DNA from: Pelagibius sp037652055
GTDB taxonomy: Bacteria; Pseudomonadota; Alphaproteobacteria; Kiloniellales; Kiloniellaceae
DNA length: 64,000 nt
Reading direction: 5' to 3'
Assembly (NCBI RefSeq): GCF_037652055.1
Contig: NZ_JBBKAH010000001.1
Coordinates: forward strand, 62,001 to 126,000
Shown here: in pieces, positions 28,422 to 37,237 of the stretch
Position numbering within the stretch: position 1 is the first letter of the stretch
Layout: the number at the start of each line of letters is the position of its first letter
Made by a program: the position numbers and the translations under genes
The notes under the pieces: generated by a model
What the model saw: only the letters and a program-made list of their open reading frames with translations
What the model was told of the DNA's origin: nothing
Database searches by the model: none

Positions 28422-29375
28422 CTACTGCCCTTCCGGGAGGGCCTGGAGGTTGTAGAGGGCGCGCAGCAAGGGTTCGTTGGAAAGCACGCCCATGCCGCCG
28501 AACCAGCGCTGGAAGATCGGCAGGATGTCGCGCGAGCGGTAGAGCGCGGCCAGGGTGCGGTCGACGGCCAGCAGGAAGTCGGGCGAGTCGCGGCGCACGG
28601 CGAGCGCATAGGGCTCATAGGAGATGAGGCGGTTGAGCAGCGTCAGCTTTTCCGGCTCGCGCGCGCGGCCGATGAGGTTCACCAGCAGGATGCGGTCGCC
28701 GAAGAAGGCGGCGATCTGCTTGTCCTCCAAGGCGGCGAGCCCGGCGTCGTAGCCGTTGAACAGCACGACCTCCACATCGACGAGGTTCAGGCGGACGATG
28801 GCCTCGCGCACGGCGTCCTCCGCCGTGGTGCCGCCCACCACGCCGACGCGCCGGCCGTTGAAGTCCACCGCCGCGCTGAAGTCGAGTTCGTCGTGCACCA
28901 GGAACTCGATGCCGGTCGCGAAGGTCAGCAGCGAGAAGGCGACCTGCTCGCGGCGCTTCAGGGTTTCCGTCGTCGAGCCGCAGAGGATGTCGATGTCGCC
29001 GTCCTGCAGCGCCTGGAAACGGGTCTCGGCCGTCACCGCGCGGTATTCGACGGCGAGATCCGGCAGGTTCAGGCTTTGCTTCAGGTCCTCGGCCACCGCC
29101 AGGCAGAGGTCGATGGTGTAGCCGACCACCGCCCCGGGGGCGCCGTGGTGCAGCCCGGTCGCCTCGGAGACCATGAAGGAGAACGGCACCGACTGCTCGC
29201 GGTGGCCGACCACCAGGGTCTTCGTATCGACGATTTTGCGCAGCGTCGGGTCGAGAGACGGGTCAAGCGTTTGCGCGGCAGCGCCGGGCCCCATCGCGAG
29301 CGCGGCGAGGGCGAGCAGCGCGGCGGCCAGGGGCGCGCGCCGTCGCTGTGCCGCGATGAAGCCCAAGCGCGCCAT
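28422..29375 (-). CDS. Periplasmic amino-acid-type solute-binding protein (SBP_bac_3)
   Basis: 317 residues with a signal peptide ending near MGPGAAAQ. The binding-protein fold shows TLVVGHREQSVPFSFM near the start, VGYTIDLCLAVAEDL, the central DGDIDILCGSTTETLKRRE and a hinge near GRRVGVVGGTTAEDAV, as in GltI-like glutamate/aspartate binding proteins. No ABC permease or ATPase genes are adjacent, so it is either an orphan binding protein or a sensory partner. It begins 22 bases after the BTLCP gene, with GGAGG upstream of ATG 29375, and is probably co-transcribed with it. Confidence 0.88.
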   Translation of the reverse strand: MARLGFIAAQRRRAPLAAALLALAALAMGPGAAAQTLDPSLDPTLRKIVDTKTLVVGHREQSVPFSFMVSEATGLHHGAPGAVVGYTIDLCLAVAEDLKQSLNLPDLAVEYRAVTAETRFQALQDGDIDILCGSTTETLKRREQVAFSLLTFATGIEFLVHDELDFSAAVDFNGRRVGVVGGTTAEDAVREAIVRLNLVDVEVVLFNGYDAGLAALEDKQIAAFFGDRILLVNLIGRAREPEKLTLLNRLISYEPYALAVRRDSPDFLLAVDRTLAALYRSRDILPIFQRWFGGMGVLSNEPLLRALYNLQALPEGQ

Positions 29376-29397
29376 GATCAGATGGCCTCCGCCATGG

Positions 29398-30057
29398 TCA
29401 GAAAGCCTCCGCCAGGGCCGTGTTCACCAGGGCATAGAACATCTGCTGGCCGGCGTTGATCGAATAGACCGGCTTGAAGCGCTTGTGCTCGCTGTCCGGC
29501 ACGACGCGGCCGTAGAGATTGTCGAGCACGAACTGGCGCCCGTCGTCGATCTCCATCACCGCGACGGCATGGCCGACGGGTTTCGAGCCGCCGGCGCTCA
29601 CCTGGCCCGCGACCATCCAGATCTTCTCGATGTCGAAGCCGCCGAAGTAGGCCGACACGATGTAGACATGCGCGTAGTCGTCGCAGTCGCCGTAGCCGCG
29701 GGCGATGGTCTCCCCCGGTGTCGACCAGACGTCGCCGCGTTCGGACTGGTATTTCACCAGGGAGAAGGTTTCCTTGTAGAAGGCCTTCATCTGGGCCTCC
29801 TGCGGCTGGTCCTCGATGGTCGTCAGGAAGGCGCGCCAGGCACGCACGTCGGCCGAGCTGCTCTTGGCATAGCCCTGGTATTCCTTCAGCAGGCGGTTGT
29901 AGTACTGGTGCTGCTGGGTCTTGTCGGCGAAGGAATTCGGCAGCTTGAAGATGACCTCGTAGCGCGCCTCGGCCGCGTTGAAGGACGCGCCGGCGAGGAC
30001 CAGCGCGGCGGCCAGCGCCGTGATGCTTCCGGAAGACGTCCGCTTTACCCAGGACAT
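29398..30057 (-). CDS. Bacterial transglutaminase-like cysteine protease (BTLCP)
   Basis: 219 residues with an exported N-terminus (ITALAAALVLAGASFNAAEA). The papain-like/transglutaminase core shows the catalytic Cys125 in GYGDCDDYAH, His163 in VGHAVAVMEID, and Asp179/Asn180 in FVLDNLYG. BTLCP (LapG-like) proteases are periplasmic and in some bacteria cleave surface adhesins under cyclic-di-GMP control. No LapD-like gene is adjacent. The ATG at 30057 has GGAGG upstream; the longer frame to 30102 does not continue the signal peptide. Confidence 0.85.
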   Translation of the reverse strand: MSWVKRTSSGSITALAAALVLAGASFNAAEARYEVIFKLPNSFADKTQQHQYYNRLLKEYQGYAKSSSADVRAWRAFLTTIEDQPQEAQMKAFYKETFSLVKYQSERGDVWSTPGETIARGYGDCDDYAHVYIVSAYFGGFDIEKIWMVAGQVSAGGSKPVGHAVAVMEIDDGRQFVLDNLYGRVVPDSEHKRFKPVYSINAGQQMFYALVNTALAEAF

Positions 30058-30314
30058 GACGGCACCTCCGCTGCGACACTGCCGGGAAGGAGAGGCGATC
30101 ACCTGTTACCGCTGCGGGTCCGGCGGCGGGACCGGGTGCGCGCACACGCGCGATGGTCCGGGAGGCCGGCGCCGGGCCGGTCCCGCCATCTTAGTCCGCC
30201 CGGAGTTCGCGTCCAGGCTTTGTTTTCAACGAAGGCTACGCGGATGGGGTGCAGGGTGGGAGACGCCCTCCCCCGGGGGCGGGCGGCGGGCGCCCGAAGC
30301 GGGAGCGGAAGGGC

Positions 30315-30920
30315 CTAGGGGCCGACGGTCACCAGCGGGGCGCGTTCGCCGGGCCTGAGCACGGTGGCGTCGTAGGGGCGGCGGGCGAAGACGTCGCGCA
30401 CCATGGGGGCGAAGAACTGCAGCGGCAGGGTGTCGTAGTCGGGGTCGAAGCTCGCCTGGTCCCAGCGCTCGCAGAAGTCGGCGCAGTCGTCGAAGTAGGG
30501 GTGGCCGCGGTGGCGCTCCCGGCTGTCGCGGTCGAAGCCGGCGATGAGGTGGCCGTAGTAGTAGAGCTGGAACTCGCCGTGGCGCCGCGTCACCCAGGTG
30601 CACTGCTCGCGCACGAAGGGCTTCAGGATCGCCGCGGCGTAGTCGGCGTGGCTGAAGGGCGCATGGATGTCGCCGATGTCGTGCAGCAGCGCCGTCACGA
30701 TCCAGTCGGTGTCGGCGCCGTCGCGAAAGGCGCGCGTCGCGGTCTGCAGCGAGTGGCCGAGGCGCGTCACCTTGTAGCCGGAGATGCCGTCCTCCAGTGC
30801 GGCCATCGCCGCCAGCAGGCGCTCGGCGGTGTGCCGGTGGTGGTCGTACACCAAGTCGGTGAGGTAGGCGTATTCCTCCTTGGTGCCGTCCTTCATCTGC
30901 GTGAAATTGACGGATTCCAT
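30315..30920 (-). CDS. HD-domain protein (PhnZ/inositol-oxygenase-like)
   Basis: 201 residues. The HD metal site is visible: His56 (RLGHSLQTA), His80-Asp81 (ALLHDIGD), His91 and His114 (RRHGEFQLYYYGH), a spacing like the mixed-valent di-iron HD oxygenases (PhnZ, TmpB, inositol oxygenase) as well as ordinary HD phosphohydrolases. The WDQASFDPDYDTLPL tail is conserved in this subgroup. The start at ATG 30920 has GGAGAG upstream. A 265-bp copy of its 3' part lies at 25366-25630. No phosphonate genes are near, so the substrate is unknown. Confidence 0.8.
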   Translation of the reverse strand: MESVNFTQMKDGTKEEYAYLTDLVYDHHRHTAERLLAAMAALEDGISGYKVTRLGHSLQTATRAFRDGADTDWIVTALLHDIGDIHAPFSHADYAAAILKPFVREQCTWVTRRHGEFQLYYYGHLIAGFDRDSRERHRGHPYFDDCADFCERWDQASFDPDYDTLPLQFFAPMVRDVFARRPYDATVLRPGERAPLVTVGP

Positions 30921-31083
30921 CGGCGCTCTCCGTTCGCTCTCTGAAAGCCTGCGTCCTGCAGGCTCGCTCTCGCAGGAATCCTGGGGGCCGCGCCGGGCAG
31001 CGTCAAGCGGCGGGCGCGATTGGTCCGGGGAAGTCGTGGGAATGGACCCGTGGGACGGGACGGCGGAGCGGGGCGGCAAGGCG

Positions 31084-31551
31084 TCAGCCGCCCGTCCCGG
31101 TTCCCCGGCCGTCGGGGCGCCGGTCAGAGGCGATGCAGTCGCCGCCCTTCAGGGCTTCGAGAATGGTGTGCAGCAGGGAATAGGTCAGCGGCTTCGGGTA
31201 GCGCGGCGCGCCTTCCATCAGCGCGTCGTCGGAGATCGATTCGCTGTAGCCGCTGATGATCGCAAAGGGGATGCCGAGCGCCTTCAGACGGCGCGCGAAG
31301 GGCGCGACGGAGCGGCCCATGAGTTCCTCGTCCAGCAGCGCGCAGGACGGCGGATCGGCCTCCAGCAGGGAGATCGCGCCTTCCACGCTGCTGGCGGGAC
31401 CGAGCGGCCGGCAGCCGATCGATTCGAGCATATCGCAGATCTCGAGGCCGACGAGGAACTCGTCCTCGACGACGAGAACCGCCGTGCTCTCCTGCGGGTC
31501 GGCATCGCCGGGCGAGGCCGGGGCCGGGTTCTGCGGTACAGACTTGTTCAT
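31084..31551 (-). CDS. Single-domain response regulator
   Basis: 155 residues: a short acidic leader, then a receiver with acidic pocket (VVEDE, 28-32), phospho-acceptor Asp74 in ALLDEELMG, the Ser/Thr position in AIISGYSE and Lys in RYPKPLT. There is no output domain. The LLDEELMGR style is typical of receivers paired with HWE/HisKA_2 kinases in alphaproteobacteria. No kinase is adjacent, so its partner lies elsewhere. Confidence 0.88.
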   Translation of the reverse strand: MNKSVPQNPAPASPGDADPQESTAVLVVEDEFLVGLEICDMLESIGCRPLGPASSVEGAISLLEADPPSCALLDEELMGRSVAPFARRLKALGIPFAIISGYSESISDDALMEGAPRYPKPLTYSLLHTILEALKGGDCIASDRRPDGRGTGTGG

Positions 31552-31762
31552 GCGCCGTGTCGCCTCCCTGGGGTTTGGGAATCACGGGGGGTTGGGGATC
31601 TGCGGGTTTCGGATCAGAACGTCCGGGGGGCTGAATGGTTGCCTGCCGCCGTAAGCCGCGCGGGCGACACGCGGGCGTCGGGTCTGTTCCGCGGGCCGCG
31701 AAGGCGTGCTACCAACCCCGGCGCGGCAGGCCGGTTCCGGCAGAAAACAGGGGGAGACCAGG

Positions 31763-32266
31763 ATGGCAGCGGACAACGCCGGAGCGATCGCGGTGCGGCC
31801 CGTGCGGCGGGAGGATCACGCCCAATGGCTGGCGCTGTGGCATGCCTACAACGTGTTTTATGGCAGGTCCTGGGGGCGGAACGGCGAGCCGCCGGTCGAG
31901 CCCGAGGTGACGGCGGCGGCCTGGGCGCGCTTCTTCGACGACTCCCAGCCGCTGTGGGCGCTGGTGGCGGCCGAGGCAAGCGCCGGGGGTGACGAAGGCA
32001 GGCTGCTGGGCTTCACCCATTACCTCTTTCACCTGGGCACCAACTTTATCCAGCCGCTCTGCTACCTGGAGGACCTCTTCACCGTGGAGGCGGCGCGCGG
32101 CCGCGGCGTCGGGCGGGCGCTCATCCAGGCGGTCTGCGACGCGGCGCAGGCGGCGGGTTCGGCGCGGGTCTACTGGCAGACCCACGAGAGCAACGCCACG
32201 GCCCGGCGGCTCTACGACCGCGTGGCGGAGCGCCCGGGATTCATCATCTACCAGCGGGATCTGTAG
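31763..32266 (+). CDS. GNAT family N-acetyltransferase
   Basis: 167 residues. The acetyl-CoA site is EDLFTVEAARGRGVGRALIQAV (R-x-x-G-x-G/A loop), followed by ARVYWQTHESNATARRLYDRVA and GFIIYQRDL, a layout close to eukaryotic-like SSAT/diamine-type and small-molecule GNATs. The ATG at 31763 has GGGGGAGA upstream; the longer frame from 31706 is unsupported. The acceptor substrate is unknown. Confidence 0.88.
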   Translation: MAADNAGAIAVRPVRREDHAQWLALWHAYNVFYGRSWGRNGEPPVEPEVTAAAWARFFDDSQPLWALVAAEASAGGDEGRLLGFTHYLFHLGTNFIQPLCYLEDLFTVEAARGRGVGRALIQAVCDAAQAAGSARVYWQTHESNATARRLYDRVAERPGFIIYQRDL

Positions 32267-32456
32267 CGGCGGGGCGGCGCGCTTCCCTCTCCCAGGGGGG
32301 GAGAGGGCTCCCCGGCCCTGCGGCAAAACGTCCCTGCGACCTTGTCGCAACTCGTGGCGGGCGGGGGTGGCGGCTATATCCCGGTCACTGGACCGCAGAT
32401 CCTGACTGGCAACGAACAAGAAACCATCCCCCCTAACCGCAAGGCCTTAGATTTCG

Positions 32457-33170
32457 ATGCGTCACCTTCCCTATGCCGTGGGCGGCTTCATGCTGCTGCC
32501 CTTCGCGGTCTGGCTCGTCTTCGAGCTGACCATCCTGCCGGGCTCGACCGTGAACCTGGACCTGCCGCTGGTGGCCGCCCTGACGGCGACCTGCGTGCCG
32601 GTGCTGGCGTGGTTCTTCCTGGTGAACCTCGGCTTCCTCGCCAACTCCATGGGCGGCGCCGACGAGTTCGCGCGGCCCGAGGCGCGCAGCGTGCGCCTGC
32701 TGATCGCGCTGTTGCCGTGGATCTCCCTCCTCGGCAGCCTCCTGAGCGTGCCCTACCTCGCCGCCGAGGGCTATCCGCCGGCACTGCTGGCGCTGCCGCC
32801 GGCGGTGGGTGCCGCGATCTTCTTCGCCATCCGCTCCGGTGAGAAAGCGCGCAACCAGGAGCGCGGGCGTCTTAAGGATTTCGAGGGCCGGGCGGCGGTG
32901 GCGCGCGCGGCGGCGCCGAAGGCGCGCCCCGGTGCGCTGAAAACCGCCGGGCGGATGCTGCTGGGCCTGCTCTACGCCGTGCCGCTGGCCGGCTGGCTGC
33001 TGCAGGACGCGGTCGAGGGCAGCGGCAGCGCCAAGGCCTTCTTCGCCTTCAACGGCTTCCTGCTGCTGGCCGCGGCGATCGCCGTATTCGGCTACCCGGT
33101 GCTGATCGTCGCCGCGCTGACCGCGGTGCCGGTGATCTTCGCCGGCCTCTTCGTGCTGACCTGGAGCTGA
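32457..33170 (+). CDS. Hypothetical multi-pass membrane protein
   Basis: 237 residues with about six hydrophobic helices (MLLPFAVWLVFELTI; LVAALTATCVPVLAWFFLVN; LLIALLPWISLLGSLLSV; LLALPPAVGAAIFFAI; a C-terminal pair ending VIFAGLFVLTWS) and a basic cytoplasmic loop around residue 130-160. Family not recognised. A CCCTCTCCC repeat lies upstream (32283-32312) and another directly after the stop. Confidence 0.65.
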   Translation: MRHLPYAVGGFMLLPFAVWLVFELTILPGSTVNLDLPLVAALTATCVPVLAWFFLVNLGFLANSMGGADEFARPEARSVRLLIALLPWISLLGSLLSVPYLAAEGYPPALLALPPAVGAAIFFAIRSGEKARNQERGRLKDFEGRAAVARAAAPKARPGALKTAGRMLLGLLYAVPLAGWLLQDAVEGSGSAKAFFAFNGFLLLAAAIAVFGYPVLIVAALTAVPVIFAGLFVLTWS

Positions 33171-33179
33171 CGGGGGCTC

Positions 33180-33262
33180 GCCCCCTCACCCAGCTTCGCC
33201 TAAGCGCGATCTTAGATCGCGCCAAGGCTGCGCATCCCTCTCCCACGCAGGGGAGAGGGGAC
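33180..33262. repeat. CCCTCTCCC/GGGAGAGGG-family dispersed repeat
   Basis: It shares the CCCTCACCCAGCTTCGCCTA core, an internal CGATCTTAGATCG palindrome and CATCCCTCTCCC...GGGGAGAGGGG arms. It separates convergent genes. Confidence 0.8.
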
Positions 33263-33263
33263 A

Positions 33264-35333
33264 TCAGGCGGCCTTCACGGACTCCAGGAAGTCGTGCACC
33301 TCGCGCTGCAGCTCGCCGGCCTGGGCGGTCAGCGCGTCGGCGGCGCTGAGCACCTGGGCGGCGGCCGAGCCGGTCTGCGCGGCCCCGTCGTTCACGCCGC
33401 CGATGTTGGCGGAAACGTCGGAGGTGCCGGCGGCGGCCTGCTGCACGTTGCGGGCGATCTCGTTGGTCGCGGCGTTCTGCTGCTCCACCGCCGCGGCGAT
33501 CGCGGAGGCATTCTCGTTGATGCTGGCGATGATGCTGCGGATGCCGTCGATGGCGCTGACCGCGTCGCCGGTGGCCTCCTGCATGCCGCCGATCTGCTTG
33601 GAGATCTCCTCGGTGGCCTTGGCGGTCTGCGTCGCCAGTGATTTCACCTCGCCGGCGACGACGGCAAAGCCCTTGCCCATCTCGCCGGCGCGCGCCGCCT
33701 CGATGGTGGCGTTCAAGGCCAGCAGATTGGTCTGCTCGGCGATGTCGGAGATCAGGCCAATGACCTCGCCGATCTTCTGCGCGGCCTCGTCCAGGCCCTT
33801 CACCCGCTGGGTGATGTTCTCGGTCTCGCTCACCGCCTTGCCGGTGTAGTCGTTCGACTGCGCGACCTGGCGCGAGATCTCGCCGATCGACGACGACAGC
33901 TCCTCGGCGCCCGACGCGGCGGTCCGCACGTTGGAGGAAGCCTCCTCCGCGGCGCCGGTCACCACCTTGGCCTGGGTCGCCGTCTCCTCGGCGATGGAGG
34001 ACATCTTCCGGGCGACCTCGCGCATCTCCGCGCAGGAGGCCGTGACGGCGCCCAGCACCTGCTTGGACTTTTCGTCGAAGCCCTTGCAGAAAGCCTCGAT
34101 CTGGCGGGCACGCGCCTCACGGCCCGCCTGCTCCTTCTGCTGGTCGGCGGCCAGCTCGCGCGCCTTCACGCCGTTCTGCTTGAAGACTTCGACGGTGCCG
34201 GCCATGACGCCGATCTCGTCGCGATCGTCGGCGTGCGGCACGGCGACCGAGAAGTCGTCGGCGGCCAGCTTCTGCATGGCGCCGGCCAGCGAGGCGATGC
34301 GCCCGGAAACGTTGCGCCCGATGTAGAAAGCCAGGCTGATGGCCGCGGCGAAGGAAACCAGGGTGACGATGCCGAGCAGCAGCACGCCTTCGCTTTTCTT
34401 CCAACGCAGGTCGGCCACGCCCGCCGTCATCGCGGCGTGGATCGCTTCCTCGGCGATGTCGGCGCTCTCGATGAGGCCCTCGAAGGAGGCATCGAAAATC
34501 TCGTCGGCCTCGCTGCCGGCGGCGCCCACCTGCACGACCGAGCGGGCGCGCTCGACGGCGAGGTCGCTCAGCTCCTGAATGGCGGTCAGCAGCTCGGAGG
34601 CACCGGCCATGCCGTAGGTGTCGCCGAGCTGGGCGACGAGGGCCTGAGCTTCGGCGAAGTTGCCGGTCGCCTCGGCGATGTCCTCGCCGGCGTCGCCGCC
34701 GAGCACCTCTTCCACCATCAGGTGGCCGTTGGCCAGCAGGTAGCGCGCGGTGCCGGCCAGGCGCTGCGCCTCGGCACTGTTGGCCAGGAAGCCGCCGTTG
34801 GCACCCTCGGCGATGCCGGTGATGAGGGAATCGTAGAGCGCGTCGAAGCGCTCGTCGGCGCCGCTGCCGACGCCCTGGCGCTCGGCCAGCGAGGCGTGGC
34901 GGGTCTGCGCGACGGCGACGAAGGCGTCGAGATCCTTCAGCAGGGTATCGACGTTCCGGCGCACCACCGGATCGGTGCTGGCGTAGAAGCGGCCCTCTTC
35001 GTTCTCACCGCCGTTGAGGATCGCGTTGGCATAGAAGCGCGCGTCCTCCAGCAGATCCCACACGACCTGAATGTCCTCGCCGGCGTCGCCGGCCATGATC
35101 TCCTCGAAGATCAGGTGGGCCCCGGTGGCGGACAGCTTGATCTCCATCGCGGCGTCGCCCAGCGGTGCCAGGCGTTCGGCGACCAGCACGCCGTCCTCGC
35201 CCAGGCTGTTGGCGGTCCAGCCGCCGATGAGTCCGGCCAGGCCGGTCAGCACCGCCAAGACGAAAAAAGCGGAGAAGGTCTTGGCCTTGACGCTCAGGCT
35301 CTTCAGAAAATGCGATGCTTTGGCGGCAGACAT
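33264..35333 (-). CDS. Methyl-accepting chemotaxis protein with duplicated HxxxEE helical sensor
   Basis: 689 residues. TM1 is at about 18-38, followed by a large periplasmic helical domain, TM2 at about 330-350, HAMP, and a signalling domain whose tip reads LISDIAEQTNLLALNATIEAARAGE with KGFAVVAGEVKSLA after it. The sensor holds two matching segments: GAHLIFEEIMAGDAGEDI (71-88) and NGHLMVEEVLGGDAGEDI (202-219). His73/Glu77/Glu78 and His204/Glu208/Glu209 lie in a metal-ligand-like arrangement. There is no C-terminal CheR pentapeptide. Start ATG 35333 with GAGGAGTGAG upstream. Confidence 0.9.
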   Translation of the reverse strand: MSAAKASHFLKSLSVKAKTFSAFFVLAVLTGLAGLIGGWTANSLGEDGVLVAERLAPLGDAAMEIKLSATGAHLIFEEIMAGDAGEDIQVVWDLLEDARFYANAILNGGENEEGRFYASTDPVVRRNVDTLLKDLDAFVAVAQTRHASLAERQGVGSGADERFDALYDSLITGIAEGANGGFLANSAEAQRLAGTARYLLANGHLMVEEVLGGDAGEDIAEATGNFAEAQALVAQLGDTYGMAGASELLTAIQELSDLAVERARSVVQVGAAGSEADEIFDASFEGLIESADIAEEAIHAAMTAGVADLRWKKSEGVLLLGIVTLVSFAAAISLAFYIGRNVSGRIASLAGAMQKLAADDFSVAVPHADDRDEIGVMAGTVEVFKQNGVKARELAADQQKEQAGREARARQIEAFCKGFDEKSKQVLGAVTASCAEMREVARKMSSIAEETATQAKVVTGAAEEASSNVRTAASGAEELSSSIGEISRQVAQSNDYTGKAVSETENITQRVKGLDEAAQKIGEVIGLISDIAEQTNLLALNATIEAARAGEMGKGFAVVAGEVKSLATQTAKATEEISKQIGGMQEATGDAVSAIDGIRSIIASINENASAIAAAVEQQNAATNEIARNVQQAAAGTSDVSANIGGVNDGAAQTGSAAAQVLSAADALTAQAGELQREVHDFLESVKAA

Positions 35334-35576
35334 GGCGGCACTCACTCCTCGAGCCGCGCTGGTCCCCTCACGCGGCAATTTGTCGCAAAGAAGTGCCTAG
35401 AGCTAACACCAGAGCATTAACAGAGATTGAGTCGGCCGCCAGGAAATGAATGGGAATAAGCGCGAAGCGCCGCTTCGGATTTCTTCTTATCTAATTCGGC
35501 ACTTCTGCTTGATCGTCTTTAAACTGGAACGACAAAGCGTGTTGTTCTGGGGATGAGATTTGGACGCGCTGGAAGA

Positions 35577-35616
35577 CGGGGCCGGGATCACCTTCCGTCG
35601 GATGATCCCGGCCCCG
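35577..35616. terminator. 14-bp perfect inverted repeat between slipin and MCP genes
   Basis: Arms 35577-35590 and 35603-35616 (CGGGGCCGGGATCA and its complement) surround a 12-base loop, 33 bases after the slipin stop on the minus strand. There is no T-run, so termination efficiency is uncertain. The rest of 35334-35649 holds no gene. Confidence 0.5.
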
Positions 35617-35649
35617 CTGGCAATCCGGTGAATCGCCGGCCGCTGGGGT

Positions 35650-36792
35650 TCACACCTTACGCGGCCGGATCCGCACCAGATCCTCGAGGACGCCGTCGAG
35701 GCCGTTGGCGACAACGACGTTACCCACCTTCTCGGACACCTTCTCCAGCGCCTCGAGCTCCTTCAGCCGCAGGAGGATCGGGTTGTCCTCCATCAGCTTG
35801 GCGGTGTTGAGGAGGGAGCGCGTCGCCGCGGTCTCCTCACGCCGCTTGATGACGTTGGCCTGCGCGGTCTTCTCCGCCTCGATGACCCGGTTCATCAGTT
35901 CCCGCACGTCACCGGGCAGGATGATGTCCTTCACACCGACGGAGGGGACCTTGAGGCCCGCGTCGCCGAGCTTGGGCAGTACCAGCGCCTCGATCGCCTG
36001 GTTGATGCCCAGCTTGTCGCCGAGCACCTCCTCCAGCGTCCGCGTGCCGATGACCTGCCGCAGCGCGAACTGAAGCTCCTTGTAGAGGAAGTCCTTCAGG
36101 TCCGCGGTCAGCGTCACCGCCTTCACCGGATCGACGATCCGGAAGACGGCGGTGAGGTTGGCCCGGATGCCGATCCGGTCCTTGGTCAGCAGCTCCTGGC
36201 CGGTCACCTCCAGCGCCTGCAGACGCAGGTCGAAGGCCACCGCCTGGACCTTGCGCACCGCCTTCACGAAGGCATAGCGGCCCGGCTTCAGCTGCCGGTC
36301 CAGCACGCCGTCGACGTAGAGCAGAACGACGCTGTCGGCGGCCACCTCGACCACCGCCACCAGGTCACGCACGGCCGGGTCCTTCGCCGCCAGCCGCACC
36401 AGGGGCGCGACCAGCCGCTGCGGCACGGCGACGGCCTCGGTGGCATCCACCGTCTCCAGGCTCATCTCCCGCAGGTGCCGGGCGTAGAATGCCTTGCGCT
36501 GCGGCGCGACCACGTCGACCAGCTTGCCGTCGGCGTAGACGAAGCCGGCCTCGCCGTCACCCATGTCGGCGACGAGGAAGTAGGCCTCGACCACCCGCGG
36601 GTGGGTCAGGTACAGCGCGTCCAGCGCCACGTCCTTCACCGGCTGTGCCCGCAGGTCCAGCGTCACCACGCCGAAGCTGCCGCGGCCGCGCAGGATGCGG
36701 TGCACGCCCGGCTCCAGCACCCGAACGAAAGCCCGATTGCGGTAGAGCAGACCGAGCTCGTAGTCGGCAATCTTCACGGTCCTGTAGAACAT
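35650..36792 (-). CDS. Slipin family (SPFH/band 7) protein
   Basis: 380 residues. The N-terminal part (GLLYRNRAFVRVLEPGVHRI) and a second similar unit (LLYVDGVLDRQLKPGRYAFV) precede the SPFH core (VTGQELLTKDRIGIRANLTAVFRIVDPVKA...ELQFALRQVIGTRTLEEVL) and the oligomerising helix (VIEAEKTAQANVIKRREETAATRSL). This longer slipin with the duplicated N-terminal unit is the type found beside RNA-repair (rtc) genes in many proteobacteria. No rtcB, rtcA or rtcR is visible here, but two tRNA-like sequences lie upstream on the same strand. Start ATG 36792 with AAAGGA upstream. Confidence 0.85.
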   Translation of the reverse strand: MFYRTVKIADYELGLLYRNRAFVRVLEPGVHRILRGRGSFGVVTLDLRAQPVKDVALDALYLTHPRVVEAYFLVADMGDGEAGFVYADGKLVDVVAPQRKAFYARHLREMSLETVDATEAVAVPQRLVAPLVRLAAKDPAVRDLVAVVEVAADSVVLLYVDGVLDRQLKPGRYAFVKAVRKVQAVAFDLRLQALEVTGQELLTKDRIGIRANLTAVFRIVDPVKAVTLTADLKDFLYKELQFALRQVIGTRTLEEVLGDKLGINQAIEALVLPKLGDAGLKVPSVGVKDIILPGDVRELMNRVIEAEKTAQANVIKRREETAATRSLLNTAKLMEDNPILLRLKELEALEKVSEKVGNVVVANGLDGVLEDLVRIRPRKV

Positions 36793-37164
36793 CGGACCAA
36801 TCCTTTCTTCTTTTCTTCTTGTCTCTCTTTTCTCGTTGTCGCCCGCGCGAGAGGCCGGAACCGAAGAATGAATTTCGGGAATAAGGTTGAGGAACACCGG
36901 AAGAGCCCCGACAGCGTGGGCCGGGCGGCCCCGGCGCCCTCCCTCCACCGGCCGCGCGGGCCGCCAGGGTTCCGCCCGCAAGAAATCGCGGGACGGCGTG
37001 CCGGCGGTCCTTGCGGACAGCGTCGGAGGGCGCGGTGGAGACGCGCGGAAGCCCTTGCCGCCCGGCCCCTGCCCTTCCCCGCAACCTTTCGGCGGCGGTT
37101 CTGGACGAGGCCTGGCGCTCTTCCGGCATCCTTCGTCTTTGGATCAGCTTTACAGGCTGAGTTT
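36793..37164 (-). other. Long leader between tRNA-like pair and slipin gene
   Basis: About 370 bases without a convincing gene. On the minus strand this would be the 5' leader of slipin if transcription starts before the tRNA-like pair. I looked for a sigma-54 site (TGGCAC-N5-TTGC), expected for rtc-type control, and saw none. Confidence 0.5.
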
Positions 37165-37237
37165 CGCGATGGCGGGAGTTGAACCCGCGACAGCTGGAGT
37201 GAAAATCCAGTGCTCTAACCCACTGAGCTACATCCAT
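37165..37237 (-). tRNA. tRNA-Glu(UUC)-like sequence with defective acceptor stem
   Basis: The minus strand folds as a tRNA. The D arm is GCTC/GAGC. A five-pair anticodon stem CTGGA/TCCAG holds loop TTTTCAC, giving anticodon TTC. A perfect T arm GCGGG-TTCAACT-CCCGC follows. The acceptor pairs only at its inner four positions, and there is no CCA (the next bases are AAAC). Its first base overlaps the final A of the preceding tRNA-Asp-like CCA. It is unlike the usual alphaproteobacterial tRNA-Glu body. It may be a tRNA mimic or pseudo-tRNA rather than a charging tRNA. Confidence 0.65.
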
